A DNA stretch of 64,000 nucleotides from Brumicola pallidula DSM 14239 = ACAM 615 (GTDB lineage Bacteria; Pseudomonadota; Gammaproteobacteria; Enterobacterales; Alteromonadaceae): the NCBI RefSeq assembly GCF_000428905.1, contig NZ_AUAV01000017.1, positions 62,001 to 126,000 of the forward strand. The letters are read 5' to 3'. Position numbers and translations under genes: made by a program. Under the pieces are notes generated by a model. It had not been told where the DNA came from, ran no database searches, and worked only from the letters and a program-made list of their open reading frames with translations. Below are positions 32,233 through 41,322 of this stretch, in pieces. Every line of letters begins with the position of its first letter. Position 1 is the stretch's first letter.

Positions 32233-32871
32233 GTGATCAAGATTTTATTGGTTGATGACCATGAGCTCGTTAGAACAGGGATCAGTCGGATATTAAATGA
32301 CGTTAAAGATTTTAACGTCATTGCATCTGTTGGAAGCGGTGAAGAAGCTATTGAACAGTGCAGAAAAAATCCCCCTGATATCATTATGATGGATGTAAGT
32401 ATGCCGGGTATCGGCGGTCTAGAAGCGACTCGAAAAATTTTACGTTTTTGTGATAGCGCTCGGATTATCTGTTTATCAATGCACAAAGAAAATCCAATAC
32501 CGACCAAAATCATGCAAGCTGGTGCGCATGGTTTTTTGACCAAGGATGCCGACCCGAGTGAAATGGTAAACGCTATCTATAAGGTATCGTCGGGGCAACG
32601 CTATATATCTGCTGACGTGGCTCAGGAACTTGCTATCGGCAGTACCTCGCAGAACCATGACAATCCGTTTGAGAGTTTGTCGGATCGAGAGTTAGAAATT
32701 ACGATGATGTTAACAAGAGGAACTCGTGTGCCAGAGATTGCGTCAAATCTTAATATTAGCGCTAAAACAGTCAACACATATCGCTATCGTATGTTCGTCA
32801 AGCTTAACGTCAGTTCAGATGTAGAGCTCACCCATTTAGCGTTGCGCCATAAGCTGATACAAACCGAATAA
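32233..32871 (+). CDS. uvrY: Response regulator UvrY/GacA
   Basis: A 212-residue NarL/FixJ-type regulator: receiver domain (residues 1-120; acidic pocket VDD near residue 8, phospho-Asp in MMDVSMPG near 54, Lys in LTKDAD near 104) and LuxR-type helix-turn-helix (about 145-205, LSDRELEITMMLTRG and ISAKTVNTYRYRMF). It answers the BarA/GacS kinase and drives CsrB-type sRNAs. It uses a GTG start with GAGG nine bases upstream. The pairing with uvrC, two bases downstream, identifies it as UvrY/GacA. Confidence 0.95.
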   Translation: MIKILLVDDHELVRTGISRILNDVKDFNVIASVGSGEEAIEQCRKNPPDIIMMDVSMPGIGGLEATRKILRFCDSARIICLSMHKENPIPTKIMQAGAHGFLTKDADPSEMVNAIYKVSSGQRYISADVAQELAIGSTSQNHDNPFESLSDRELEITMMLTRGTRVPEIASNLNISAKTVNTYRYRMFVKLNVSSDVELTHLALRHKLIQTE

Positions 32872-32873
32872 TA

Positions 32874-34700
32874 ATGAGTGACCAAGCTGTCTTTGATTCA
32901 GAATCCTTCCTAAAAAACTTAACTTCAAAACCTGGTGTTTATAGAATGTATAACGTCAGGGAAGAAGTTATTTATGTTGGTAAAGCTAAAAATTTAAAGA
33001 AAAGAGTTAGTTCATACTTTCGTAAGACGGTAGATAGTGTAAAAACCCAATCACTGGTAAGTCATATTGCAAAAATGGATGTGACGATAGTGTCGAGTGA
33101 AACTGAAGCTTTTATACTCGAAAATAATTTCATTAAAAAATATCGGCCTCGCTATAACGTTGTATTGCGAGATGATAAGTCGTATCCATTTATTTTTCTG
33201 TCAGATCACGAGCATCCTCGGCTGAGTTTTCATCGGGGCACGAAAAAGCGCAAAGGTACCTATTTTGGTCCTTATCCAAGTGCTTGGGCGGTAAGAGAAA
33301 GCTTGAGATCGATGCAACGCATATTTCCAATTAGACAATGTGAAGATAGTTACTATCGCGCTCGCAGCAGACCCTGTTTGCAATATCAAATGAAACGTTG
33401 TTCGGCGCCTTGTGTCGAGGGATATGTCAGTGATGACGAATATAGAGAGCAGGTAAACTTAGCAACGTTATTTCTCCGGGGGAAAAACTCTGAGGTTATT
33501 GCTTCACTAGTAGATAAAATGGAACAAGCCAGTGTTGCCTTAAATTTTGAAGGCGCAGCCCGATATCGCGATCAAATAAGTGCACTTCGTCGCATACAAG
33601 AACAACAGTTTGTTACCGGTACTCAAGAAGAAATGGACGTATTTGGTTTCGCCTTTAAGAATGGGTATGCCTGCGTACAGGCGTTGTTTGTTCGCGATAG
33701 CCAACTACTCGGCAGTAAATCTTTTTTTCCTAAAATCCCTAGAGATATAGACGATGAAACGGTATTCCAGTCTTTTATCTTGCAGTTTTATCTTGCCGGA
33801 AATAAGACAATCCCTAAACAGATCGTTGTTCCCATTAAGTTTCCAGACATGGACGAGATTGAAAAAGTATTATCAACCGAAGCAGGCTACAAAATTAAAT
33901 TCTTTGAGGGGATTCGGGATGAAAAGCGTCAGTATTTACAATTAGCTAATAAGAATGCTGATAATTCGCTTGAAACCCAACAGAATCAACAGAAATCGAT
34001 GTTTGCACGTTATGTTGATTTAGAAAAAGCGATTGAACGAGATACCCCAATCACTCGAATGGAGTGTTTTGATATTAGTCACACCTCAGGTCAGCAAACG
34101 GTTGCTTCTTGTGTAGTTTTTAATCGAGACGGGCCACTAAAAAGTGACTATAGAACCTTTAATATTGAAGGTATTACTCCGGGTGATGACTATGCAGCAA
34201 TGGCGCAAGCATTAAGACGACGCTATAAATCTCCTAGTGCAGACGCCAAGCTGCCTGATATTTTATTTATAGACGGCGGAAAAGGACAGTTGTCACAAGC
34301 AGAGACGCATTTTGAGGACTGGCCATTGGAAAGTAAACCGATGCTTATTGGAGTCGCGAAGGGGAGTAGTCGAAAAGCAGGCTTGGAAACATTAATTAGA
34401 GCCGGTTCTTATGAAACAATTCCAATGGAAAGCGATTCCCCTGGTTTGCACTTAATACAACATATAAGAGATGAGTCGCATCGGTTTGCTATATTAGGGC
34501 ATCGCAACAGACGTCAAAAAGTTAAAACAACCTCAACGTTAGAGGGAATACCAGGTATAGGACCTAAGAAGAGACAAACTTTATTAAAATATTCAGGTGG
34601 GCTACAAGGTCTTAAAAAGGCGAGTAAACAAGAAATTAGCAAGGTTCCGGGCATAAGCGAGGATCTTGCCGATATCATATATGATCATTTGCATTCTTAA
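32874..34700 (+). CDS. uvrC: UvrABC excinuclease subunit C
   Basis: A 608-residue nucleotide excision repair nuclease. It has the N-terminal GIY-YIG domain (PGVYRMYN...VIYVGKAKNLKKRVSSYF) for the 3' incision, a UVR domain that binds UvrB (about 200-240), an RNase H-like domain for the 5' incision (MECFDISHTSGQ, LFIDGGKGQL) and C-terminal tandem HhH motifs (LEGIPGIGPKKRQTLL, VPGISEDLAD). Length equals E. coli UvrC (610). Confidence 0.97.
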   Translation: MSDQAVFDSESFLKNLTSKPGVYRMYNVREEVIYVGKAKNLKKRVSSYFRKTVDSVKTQSLVSHIAKMDVTIVSSETEAFILENNFIKKYRPRYNVVLRDDKSYPFIFLSDHEHPRLSFHRGTKKRKGTYFGPYPSAWAVRESLRSMQRIFPIRQCEDSYYRARSRPCLQYQMKRCSAPCVEGYVSDDEYREQVNLATLFLRGKNSEVIASLVDKMEQASVALNFEGAARYRDQISALRRIQEQQFVTGTQEEMDVFGFAFKNGYACVQALFVRDSQLLGSKSFFPKIPRDIDDETVFQSFILQFYLAGNKTIPKQIVVPIKFPDMDEIEKVLSTEAGYKIKFFEGIRDEKRQYLQLANKNADNSLETQQNQQKSMFARYVDLEKAIERDTPITRMECFDISHTSGQQTVASCVVFNRDGPLKSDYRTFNIEGITPGDDYAAMAQALRRRYKSPSADAKLPDILFIDGGKGQLSQAETHFEDWPLESKPMLIGVAKGSSRKAGLETLIRAGSYETIPMESDSPGLHLIQHIRDESHRFAILGHRNRRQKVKTTSTLEGIPGIGPKKRQTLLKYSGGLQGLKKASKQEISKVPGISEDLADIIYDHLHS

Positions 34701-34761
34701 TTGAACCTGTTCTGGTATCATATCCCCAGTTAAGAGAAGTAAACCAAGGTTTTTAGTAAAT

Positions 34762-35331
34762 ATGTGGACAATCCCCAACATTATCACCATGTTCAGAGTC
34801 TTATTGATCCCTGTATTTGTGTTTGTTTATTTTCTTGATTGGCGCTGGGCCCATCAAGCTGGCGCATTTATATTTTGGCTGGCAGCCATTACGGATTGGA
34901 TCGATGGTTACTTAGCCAGAAAATTAGAGCAATCCACACCGTTTGGTGCATTCCTTGATCCCGTTGCTGATAAATTAATTGTTGCTGCAGCGCTTCTTAT
35001 GGTTACCCACACCTATGCTAGTGTATGGATAACAGTTCCAGCAATCGCCTTATTGATGCGTGAAATATATGTTTCCGCGTTGCGTGAGTGGATGGGACAG
35101 CAGGGCAGTGCGTCGACGGTCAAAGTCTCGTTTATAGGGAAGTCTAAAACGATGATGCAAATGCTGGCATTAATTGGTTTGTTGTCAGGTTTAGAAGTGT
35201 TTATGGGCTTTCCAATTTACTGGGTAACGATAGGTACAATATTATTGTATTTTTCTGCGGTGTTATCGGTGTGGTCTATGGTGGTTTACACTAAAGCCGC
35301 TTGGAAGCAACTAAGCAAAGTAAAAAGTTAG
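34762..35331 (+). CDS. pgsA: CDP-diacylglycerol--glycerol-3-phosphate 3-phosphatidyltransferase
   Basis: A 189-residue inner-membrane enzyme making phosphatidylglycerophosphate. The CDP-alcohol phosphotransferase signature D-x2-D-G-x2-A-R-x8-G-x3-D-x3-D is visible as DWIDGYLARKLEQSTPFG and AFLDPVADK. The uvrY-uvrC-pgsA-tRNA order is the same as in E. coli. Confidence 0.97.
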   Translation: MWTIPNIITMFRVLLIPVFVFVYFLDWRWAHQAGAFIFWLAAITDWIDGYLARKLEQSTPFGAFLDPVADKLIVAAALLMVTHTYASVWITVPAIALLMREIYVSALREWMGQQGSASTVKVSFIGKSKTMMQMLALIGLLSGLEVFMGFPIYWVTIGTILLYFSAVLSVWSMVVYTKAAWKQLSKVKS

Positions 35332-35409
35332 CTTTCAGTCGTTTCAGTGCAAAATAGCAACGAACTGTACAAATTTTAATAAAACAGTATATTTCTTTAA
35401 GATTTAGTG

Positions 35410-35437
35410 TTGACAGGTTTTATATAGAGGGTAGAAT
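35410..35437 (+). promoter_or_regulatory. Sigma-70 promoter of the Gly-Cys-Leu tRNA operon
   Basis: A perfect TTGACA at 35410-35415 and TAGAAT at 35432-35437, spaced 16 bp, lie 18 bp before tRNA-Gly. Confidence 0.8.
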
Positions 35438-35454
35438 GCACGCCACATTGCAGA

Positions 35455-35530
<76 letters not shown>

Positions 35531-35569
35531 ATCTTTTTGATTGACGCAATGTGAAAGCAACAATGTTGT

Positions 35570-35643
35570 GGCGGAATGGCAGAATGGCTATGCACCGGAT
35601 TGCAAATCCGTGAATCTCGGTTCGACTCCGGGTTCCGCCTCCA
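35570..35643 (+). tRNA. cysT: tRNA-Cys(GCA)
   Basis: A 74-nt tRNA with acceptor GGCGGAA / TTCCGCC, anticodon GCA at 35602-35604, T-loop GGTTCGACTCC and encoded CCA. It lies 39 bp after tRNA-Gly. Confidence 0.97.
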
Positions 35644-35675
35644 TTAATGCTAGCTAGGAACGTCGCAGTATCAGT

Positions 35676-35762
35676 GCCCGGGTGGTGAAATTGGTAGACA
35701 CAAGGGATTTAAAATCCCTCGCTCGTAAGAGTGTGCCGGTTCAAGTCCGGCCCCGGGCACCA
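35676..35762 (+). tRNA. leuZ: tRNA-Leu(UAA)
   Basis: An 87-nt class II tRNA with acceptor GCCCGGG / CCCGGGC, anticodon TAA at 35710-35712 within loop TTTAAAA, a variable arm of the Leu type, T-loop GGTTCAAGTCC and encoded CCA. It reads UUA. The 200 bp after it contain no clear terminator. Confidence 0.97.
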
Positions 35763-35960
35763 TTTTATAGTTAATGTCTACTAGCTGTAAGATAATATGC
35801 ACTAGATGTGCAGCAGTTCACATTTAACCATCACCTTTCCTTTCAAATCCTTTGTCAACTACCGAGTTATTATAAGCTACTCCTATAGAAAGGTCATTAT
35901 GTTCTATCTGACGCTGGCTTCCTTTATATGGGCTTGTTAGCACAACTACAGTGTTTACAT

Positions 35961-38186
35961 CTAATGACCAATGCTAGTGCCACTTATTATTTGCACTTGT
36001 GCGATGTCTGCCTCACCGTTAAGCACTTTTATTATTGTATCTTGCGTTAGTGTTCGCATGCCATCTTGCATTGCTTGCTTTTGCATTTCAGGAATAGAAG
36101 ACCCTTTATAAATTAGTCCACGTAATTCAGGGGTCATTGATAGTAGTTCATGCACGCCTGTGCGGCCTGTGTAACCGGTGTTGTCACAGTCAGTGCAGCC
36201 TTTGGGTCCGCACAACTGTGTTTCCGGTGTAAACGCCAATTCATCAACATACTCGTCGCCATATTGACGATGTAAAAATGCGACTTCTATGTCACTCGGT
36301 GTATAGCGCTCTTTGCAGCTTGAGCATAAAGTACGGATCAAACGCTGTGCAAGAATACCAATACAGGCGTCTGAAAAGTTAACCGGATCAATACCTAAGT
36401 CGAGCAATCGCGTGATAGTTTCTGGTGCTGAGTTGGTATGTAAAGTTGACAATACCAAGTGGCCTGTCAAAGAAGCTTCAATGCCGGCATTAGCGGTTTC
36501 TTTGTCACGCATTTCACCAATTAGGATAACATCTGGATCTGCTCTTAAAAACGCGCGTAGGGCCTTAGCAAATGTGAAACCAATTTTGGGATTTACTTGA
36601 ACCTGCTGCAACCTATATTGCGTAATTTCTACCGGATCCTCTGCTGTCCAGATTTTTTTGTCGGGGGTGTTTAGAAAGCCTAAAATAGCATGTAGCGTTG
36701 TGGTTTTTCCCGAACCAGTAGGACCAACAACTAATATGACACCATTAGGAATAAGTACCATTTTTTTGATTTTATCGATATTGTGCTTAGCCAAATTAAT
36801 TTTCTCAATTGGCATTGCATCATTACCCGCAAGTATTCGCAGAACGATACCCTCACCCGCAACGGTTGGAATAGTTGCCACTCTAACCTCAACGTTTTTT
36901 TGTGAGGCAATAAAAGTAAGCTTGCCATCTTGTGGAATACGCTTTTCAGCAATATTGAGGTCCGACATTATTTTAATCCGAGCAACCACTGAATTGTGTT
37001 GTGATGCGGGTATTTCTTTAATATCCCTGACCACGCCATCAACTCTCATTCTAACAAGGGTGGGCCGCTCGTGCTCCGGGTCAATATGTATATCTGACGC
37101 GTTGAGTCGTTTTGCTTCAATCAGAATATTGGACACCATTTTTACAATATCTGATTCTTTCTCCGGTGCATTATCATTGAAGGTATGTGTGTCTTTTTTA
37201 AGTGCTACTTTATTACTTATCTCATTTATTTTGTTTGTTACAGTTTGATTTTCGTTTCCCTCTAAGTACTGGAGTATTTGGTGCGGTAGGCTAAATGCTA
37301 ATTGATAATTTTGGGTCCCTAAGGCACTTTCAATTTCCATCACTAAATCGGTGTTGTTTGGTTCGTACATAACCACAATGAGTCGGTCTCGAGTATCTTT
37401 GAGCAGTACTACATGGTTTCGCTTCAAATAAGATATGCTGAGTTTCGTATTGCTTTGGGTTGATTTGTATTTTCGTGGTAAATAATCAATAAAGGGGACC
37501 TGAAAATACACCGACAATGCTTCGTAAATAAGTTTTTCTGAAATTTTATGTTTGTTTTTTAGTTGATGCGTACCTTGACTAATACTCGCGTTGATTGAAA
37601 ATTCACTCAATGCCTCAGCCGATAAGCTGCCATTATGAGCTAGGTAGTCAAATGCCCTTGCCGTTCCGCCTAGTTGATATCTATAGGCTTTCCCAATAAT
37701 GTCAGAGACATTTAAAGCGAGAGTAATGTCATCATCGTTTAGCTCTTCAACTTCTTTGTTCTCAATTTCCAATACACCGAGCAACACGCCTTTATACTTG
37801 ATGGGCACGCTGAGTATATTGTCTGTACGCATATGACGTAAGCGGTCATATTTCTGATCAAACCTCAGTTTATTGTGAATTTTACGTAAGGCGTTTTCAT
37901 TGTATGGGTTGGTAATTTTGACAGCTTGTTGTGCCATAGCCACGTAGCCAGCTATCGACTGCGTATTGATAGCGACTTTGAGTTCACGAATTTCATTGCT
38001 TGTATGGTAGCGCGAAACTAAATCTTTGTGGTGCGAGCGTCGCTGAAAAATACTCATACTCTGAGCACCAAACGCTTCTAATATTAAAGGTTGAAGATGC
38101 TCGAACGCAGCGCTAAGCGAAGAATGTTGTTCCACCATTGTTTGTAAGGCTCGGATGAAGTCGGATTGCAGTGAACTATTGGGCAT
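35961..38186 (-). CDS. GAF-domain GspE/PilB-family ATPase, not next to pilus or secretion genes
   Basis: A 741-residue type II secretion/type IV pilus ATPase. The N terminus (about 15-165) looks like a GAF sensory domain (SIFQRR, ...SIAGYVAMAQQAV, LSVPIKYKGVLLGVLEIENK); about 190-310 resembles the GspE/PilB N-terminal domain; the motor follows with Walker A GPTGSGKT at 488-495, Asp box WTAEDPVE, Walker B VILIGEMRDKETA, His box LSTLHTNSA, and a four-Cys zinc site (CSSCKE ... CGPKGCTDCDN). No pilin, PilC/GspF or secretin gene adjoins it; the neighbour is a GGDEF-like protein. It could power a pilus or secretion system encoded elsewhere, with GAF as ligand input. Family is certain, role unknown. 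Confidence 0.88.
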   Translation of the reverse strand: MPNSSLQSDFIRALQTMVEQHSSLSAAFEHLQPLILEAFGAQSMSIFQRRSHHKDLVSRYHTSNEIRELKVAINTQSIAGYVAMAQQAVKITNPYNENALRKIHNKLRFDQKYDRLRHMRTDNILSVPIKYKGVLLGVLEIENKEVEELNDDDITLALNVSDIIGKAYRYQLGGTARAFDYLAHNGSLSAEALSEFSINASISQGTHQLKNKHKISEKLIYEALSVYFQVPFIDYLPRKYKSTQSNTKLSISYLKRNHVVLLKDTRDRLIVVMYEPNNTDLVMEIESALGTQNYQLAFSLPHQILQYLEGNENQTVTNKINEISNKVALKKDTHTFNDNAPEKESDIVKMVSNILIEAKRLNASDIHIDPEHERPTLVRMRVDGVVRDIKEIPASQHNSVVARIKIMSDLNIAEKRIPQDGKLTFIASQKNVEVRVATIPTVAGEGIVLRILAGNDAMPIEKINLAKHNIDKIKKMVLIPNGVILVVGPTGSGKTTTLHAILGFLNTPDKKIWTAEDPVEITQYRLQQVQVNPKIGFTFAKALRAFLRADPDVILIGEMRDKETANAGIEASLTGHLVLSTLHTNSAPETITRLLDLGIDPVNFSDACIGILAQRLIRTLCSSCKERYTPSDIEVAFLHRQYGDEYVDELAFTPETQLCGPKGCTDCDNTGYTGRTGVHELLSMTPELRGLIYKGSSIPEMQKQAMQDGMRTLTQDTIIKVLNGEADIAQVQIISGTSIGH

Positions 38187-38313
38187 TGAAATTCGCTTTT
38201 TTATTGTTTTGTTTGATGTATTGAATACTACTTTACGCTGGGCTTATAAAGCCGAGATGCTTACTAAAACTAATATTGAGAGTTACTAACCATTGAATAA
38301 TTTGCGAGAGCAG

Positions 38314-39573
38314 TTACGCTACCTGCGAATTTTGGTTATACCCTGAGGGCGTCATTTCATCATGCTCTTGTACTTGATTGGATTCTGTCTTTTTACTCAG
38401 CATATGATCATCAAAAGTAAGCATCTTATTTCCGCCATTTTTTTGAGCCTCGGTAAGGGCCATTATTGCTTGTGAGGTTATTTCTTCAAGGTCAATAATA
38501 CTGCCTTCAGCAAACTCTGCAATGCCGATGCTAATTGATAATGTTTTTAAGTTTTCAACGTTTGTATATAAGTGCTCAATCTGGGCCTTGTTGATTAAAT
38601 TCAACAGTTTAGCAGAAAAAGAACTTGCGTCTGATTTGCATGCATTGGGAATAACTAGGGCAAATTTTTGTTTGTCAAAACGGGTCATGAACTCACCGCC
38701 TCTGGACGTTGCTTTTGCCAGAATATTTGCGACAGAACGAGTACATTCATCAGCTTCACTTTCAGAATACTGTGCTTTGTATTGCGAAAAGTAATCAACT
38801 TCAATCACCACAAGACTTAATGTGCTGTTGATGCGCTTGGCGCGTCTAATTTCTTCATCAATAATTAAATCAAAAAGGCGCCGGTTAAACAGGCCCGTTT
38901 CTGGATCATCAAAAGTAGCAGTTTCAACCTTCGTTTTGTAATAGTCACTTTGCTGCGCTGCGTCTTCGTATTTTACTTGCATTATTACACCGTTTATTAG
39001 AAAACGATTTACCGAAATACCTAAAAATAAGACTAAACCAGCAAATGTAGTGAGGCTGGCGGCTAAGATAAAAGATAAGGGCTGAGCAATTAATATAAAA
39101 CCGATAACTAAAGGTGCGAAAGTAGGTAACAACATGGCGAGTATTATTTTTTTCGAATACAAACATGTCATTATTGCACTCCCCATATGCATCGCAGCAA
39201 TGAGCGCAAGTATTGCCCATAGCTGTGGGTCTACGAGAGTAACAATATAATAATAAGCGGCTGCAAATATCACGCTAACCACCAGTGTAATAAACACAAG
39301 CATATCCTCCCACTTTGCAATTTTTTGGGTTTGCTGTACTTTACGGCGATTAAATCTAGTTTGACAAAATAAACCGATGACTAATGCACACCCGAGCACT
39401 GACAACCAATAAAAGGCATAATCTGGTATAGTGGTTCCCCATGTCATTGCCATTAGAAAAGCGGCAAACATGATGTGAATAGCGGTATTTGCACTTGAAT
39501 ACTTGAACAGATTTATAATCCACAATTCTTTGCTGCACTGCGTTACGGTAGTCGTCATAGCTTGTTTTTCCAT
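38314..39573 (-). CDS. Membrane protein with degenerate GGDEF domain
   Basis: A 419-residue protein with about six to seven transmembrane helices (residues 30-195) and a C-terminal GGDEF-type domain (about 215-375). The fold is recognisable from DPETGLFNRR, VIEVDYFSQY and ISIGIAEF, but the catalytic GGDEF loop, which should follow the Arg-aromatic pair, reads DKQKF at residues 300-304. The string RGGEF at 291-295 lies nine residues too early and is not the active site. The first metal-ligand motif is EVD, and the GHxxGD substrate motif is missing (SESEADE). It is therefore probably not a cyclase; it may bind a partner or GTP. An ATG five codons later is an alternative start. Confidence 0.85.
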   Translation of the reverse strand: MEKQAMTTTVTQCSKELWIINLFKYSSANTAIHIMFAAFLMAMTWGTTIPDYAFYWLSVLGCALVIGLFCQTRFNRRKVQQTQKIAKWEDMLVFITLVVSVIFAAAYYYIVTLVDPQLWAILALIAAMHMGSAIMTCLYSKKIILAMLLPTFAPLVIGFILIAQPLSFILAASLTTFAGLVLFLGISVNRFLINGVIMQVKYEDAAQQSDYYKTKVETATFDDPETGLFNRRLFDLIIDEEIRRAKRINSTLSLVVIEVDYFSQYKAQYSESEADECTRSVANILAKATSRGGEFMTRFDKQKFALVIPNACKSDASSFSAKLLNLINKAQIEHLYTNVENLKTLSISIGIAEFAEGSIIDLEEITSQAIMALTEAQKNGGNKMLTFDDHMLSKKTESNQVQEHDEMTPSGYNQNSQVA

Positions 39574-39806
39574 TTATGCTGCTGTACAAGATCGTCATTG
39601 CTAGTAAATCGCTAGCCGCTCAAAGATTAATAGCGTAATTTTTGATATGGCTTTTAGTCGGTTAATTTTTTAAACAGCATGCACTCGAAATAGTAGTATG
39701 AATTTCACTCTTAAAGTGCTTGAAATTTATACATGATTATTAATAACGATAACAATAACTGGCAATAAGCAGGTACTTAATGGCTGGACGCTAGCGGGGG
39801 TAATCA

Positions 39807-39844
39807 AGTCGTGACCGCAATCAAGTAAAACGGTCAGACTTTTT
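39807..39844 (+). terminator. Isolated plus-strand terminator-like hairpin in the 39574-39869 gap
   Basis: The arms AGTC-G-TGACCG (39807-39817) and CGGTCAGACT (39831-39840) pair over 10 bp with one bulged base and are followed by five T on the plus strand. Both flanking genes are on the minus strand, so no annotated transcript needs it. It may mark the end of a short plus-strand RNA; nothing else in the 296-bp gap is supported. Confidence 0.5.
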
Positions 39845-39869
39845 ACAAAAGGATTAATTTAAAAACAGA

Positions 39870-40367
39870 TTAACTTTTTGGTAGTGCCCAGTCAGGTCTT
39901 GGAAAATGACAAGTGTAGCCATTTGGGCGGGTTTCTAAATAGTCTTGATGTTCCGGTTCGGCTTCCCAAAAGTCACCTACAGGCTCTACTTCAGTGACTA
40001 CTTTTCCTGGCCACAACCCAGATGCATCAACATCTTCAATAGTGTTAAATGCTTGGGTTCGTTGCGCCTCAGAAACATAATAAATAGCCGAGCGATAAGA
40101 CACACCAAGGTCGTTTCCTTGCCTGTTTACCGTACTAGGATCATGGATTTGAAAGAAGAATTCCAAAATTTGTCGGTAGCTAACAAGCTCATTGTCAAAT
40201 AATATTTCGATACCTTCAGCATGTGTTCCATGATTTTGGTAAGTCGCATTTGGCGTCTCACCGCCGGTATAACCAACACGAGTTGAATTTATGCCAGGGC
40301 GTTTGCGAATGAGATCCTGCATACCCCAAAAGCAGCCACCGGCCAATACTGCGCGTTCATTTGCCAT
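39870..40367 (-). CDS. msrA: Peptide-methionine (S)-S-oxide reductase MsrA
   Basis: A 165-residue repair enzyme reducing the S epimer of methionine sulfoxide. The catalytic Cys is in [10 protein letters not shown] near residue 12, followed by VGYTGG and the [12 protein letters not shown] segment, all diagnostic. No recycling cysteines appear near the C terminus beyond one in YTCHFP, consistent with the shorter MsrA form. Its ATG shares a base with the msrB stop (TAATG), so the pair is translationally coupled. Confidence 0.96.
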   Translation of the reverse strand: MANERAVLAGGCFWGMQDLIRKRPGINSTRVGYTGGETPNATYQNHGTHAEGIEILFDNELVSYRQILEFFFQIHDPSTVNRQGNDLGVSYRSAIYYVSEAQRTQAFNTIEDVDASGLWPGKVVTEVEPVGDFWEAEPEHQDYLETRPNGYTCHFPRPDWALPKS

Positions 40368-40816
40368 TATAAAATTTCCTCAATTTGATCGATATAAGCT
40401 TCGTAGCCTTGGCTACTCATATCATTTTTAGCAACAAAACGTAATGACGCTGAATTAATACAATAACGCAAACCACCTTTATCTTTAGGACCGTCTGTAA
40501 ATACATGGCCTAAGTGACTATCACCATATGCAGAACGCACCTCGGTGCGGCTCATACCGTGCGACGTATCCGTAATTTCATTTACGTTAACCGCCTCAAT
40601 AGGTTTGGTGAAACTTGGCCAGCCACAGCCTGATTCATATTTTGCAGATGATGCAAACAAAGGCTCACCAGAAACAATATCTACGTATATGCCCAGTGAT
40701 GTATTATTTAGCCATTCCCCGGTGCCGGGGCGCTCAGTGCCGTTCTCTTGGGTTACTCTAAACTGCTCAGCGCTTAGACCCGAAATGACCTCTGCAGATT
40801 TTTGATATTTACTCAT
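40367..40816 (-). CDS. msrB: Peptide-methionine (R)-S-oxide reductase MsrB, zinc-less form
   Basis: A 149-residue enzyme for the R epimer of methionine sulfoxide. The catalytic Cys is in [11 protein letters not shown] near the C terminus and the recycling Cys in SGCGWPSF near residue 60. Compared with E. coli MsrB, both zinc-binding CxxC pairs are lost: the first is [11 protein letters not shown] and the second is [12 protein letters not shown], so this is a non-zinc MsrB. First gene of msrB-msrA. Confidence 0.95.
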   Translation of the reverse strand: MSKYQKSAEVISGLSAEQFRVTQENGTERPGTGEWLNNTSLGIYVDIVSGEPLFASSAKYESGCGWPSFTKPIEAVNVNEITDTSHGMSRTEVRSAYGDSHLGHVFTDGPKDKGGLRYCINSASLRFVAKNDMSSQGYEAYIDQIEEIL

Positions 40817-41004
40817 TATACTCTCTCTTTATCCTTACTTTACTAATGTTGTTTGTTACGTTCTAGTTCGACTATTAGATTTGTTTACATCGTGCATTAC
40901 ACAAAACTTGCTAATTTATCAACTTACACAGCCAATCACGCAGGATTTCGCTATCAAATTTTGATTTTTTTTCGCATCCAAAACAACAATTTTGAGTGCC
41001 ACAT

Positions 41005-41244
41005 TGTCATTGAATAACTATTAAAATATAGATGCTCATAAAAGGTAACTTAGCTAGGTTATGTATGTGATTTAATCCTCCATATGCCAACATATTTGAT
41101 TTTTGGTGTGTAGAGCAGTTTACGGATTAATTTACGTAGACTTTACTATACTCATTTTCAGCAACACATAAAAGCCATCGCATCGCGGGACTCTTGGTTG
41201 ATGCAGGTGTGAACCTACTGCATAATTATCGCTGCATTTTTTTT
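41005..41244 (+). ncRNA. Candidate small RNA in the 40817-41322 gap
   Basis: This 506-bp gap has no supported reading frame. On the plus strand TTGTCA (41005-41010) and TATAGA (41028-41033) are exactly 17 bp apart, a good sigma-70 promoter. About 200 bases later, ATGCAG (41201-41206) can pair with either of two CTGCAT copies (41218-41223 or 41232-41237); the second leads straight into eight T (41237-41244). An inner stem AGGT/ACCT supports the first fold. Together they would define a transcript of about 205 nt ending about 80 bp before the rhodanese gene. It lacks the repeated GGA motifs of CsrB RNAs. Alternatively it is a long leader of the rhodanese gene with an attenuator. Confidence 0.35.
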
Positions 41245-41322
41245 GCAAACTTCTATGTATGACAAAATCGTGGTTTAATTATGTAACTTAACATTGCTTA
41301 ACAGTATTGGTTTGCATTCCTC

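Noticed and set aside
38686-38703. RGGEF string in the GGDEF-like protein read as an active diguanylate cyclase motif
   Set aside because: It lies nine residues before the structural position of the motif; the aligned loop is DKQKF.
39733-39768. Short frame MIINNDNNNWQ, rich in Asn, followed by a terminator-like hairpin, resembling an attenuator leader peptide
   Set aside because: There is no plus-strand amino-acid gene downstream; the next genes are msrA and msrB on the other strand, and no ribosome site precedes the ATG.
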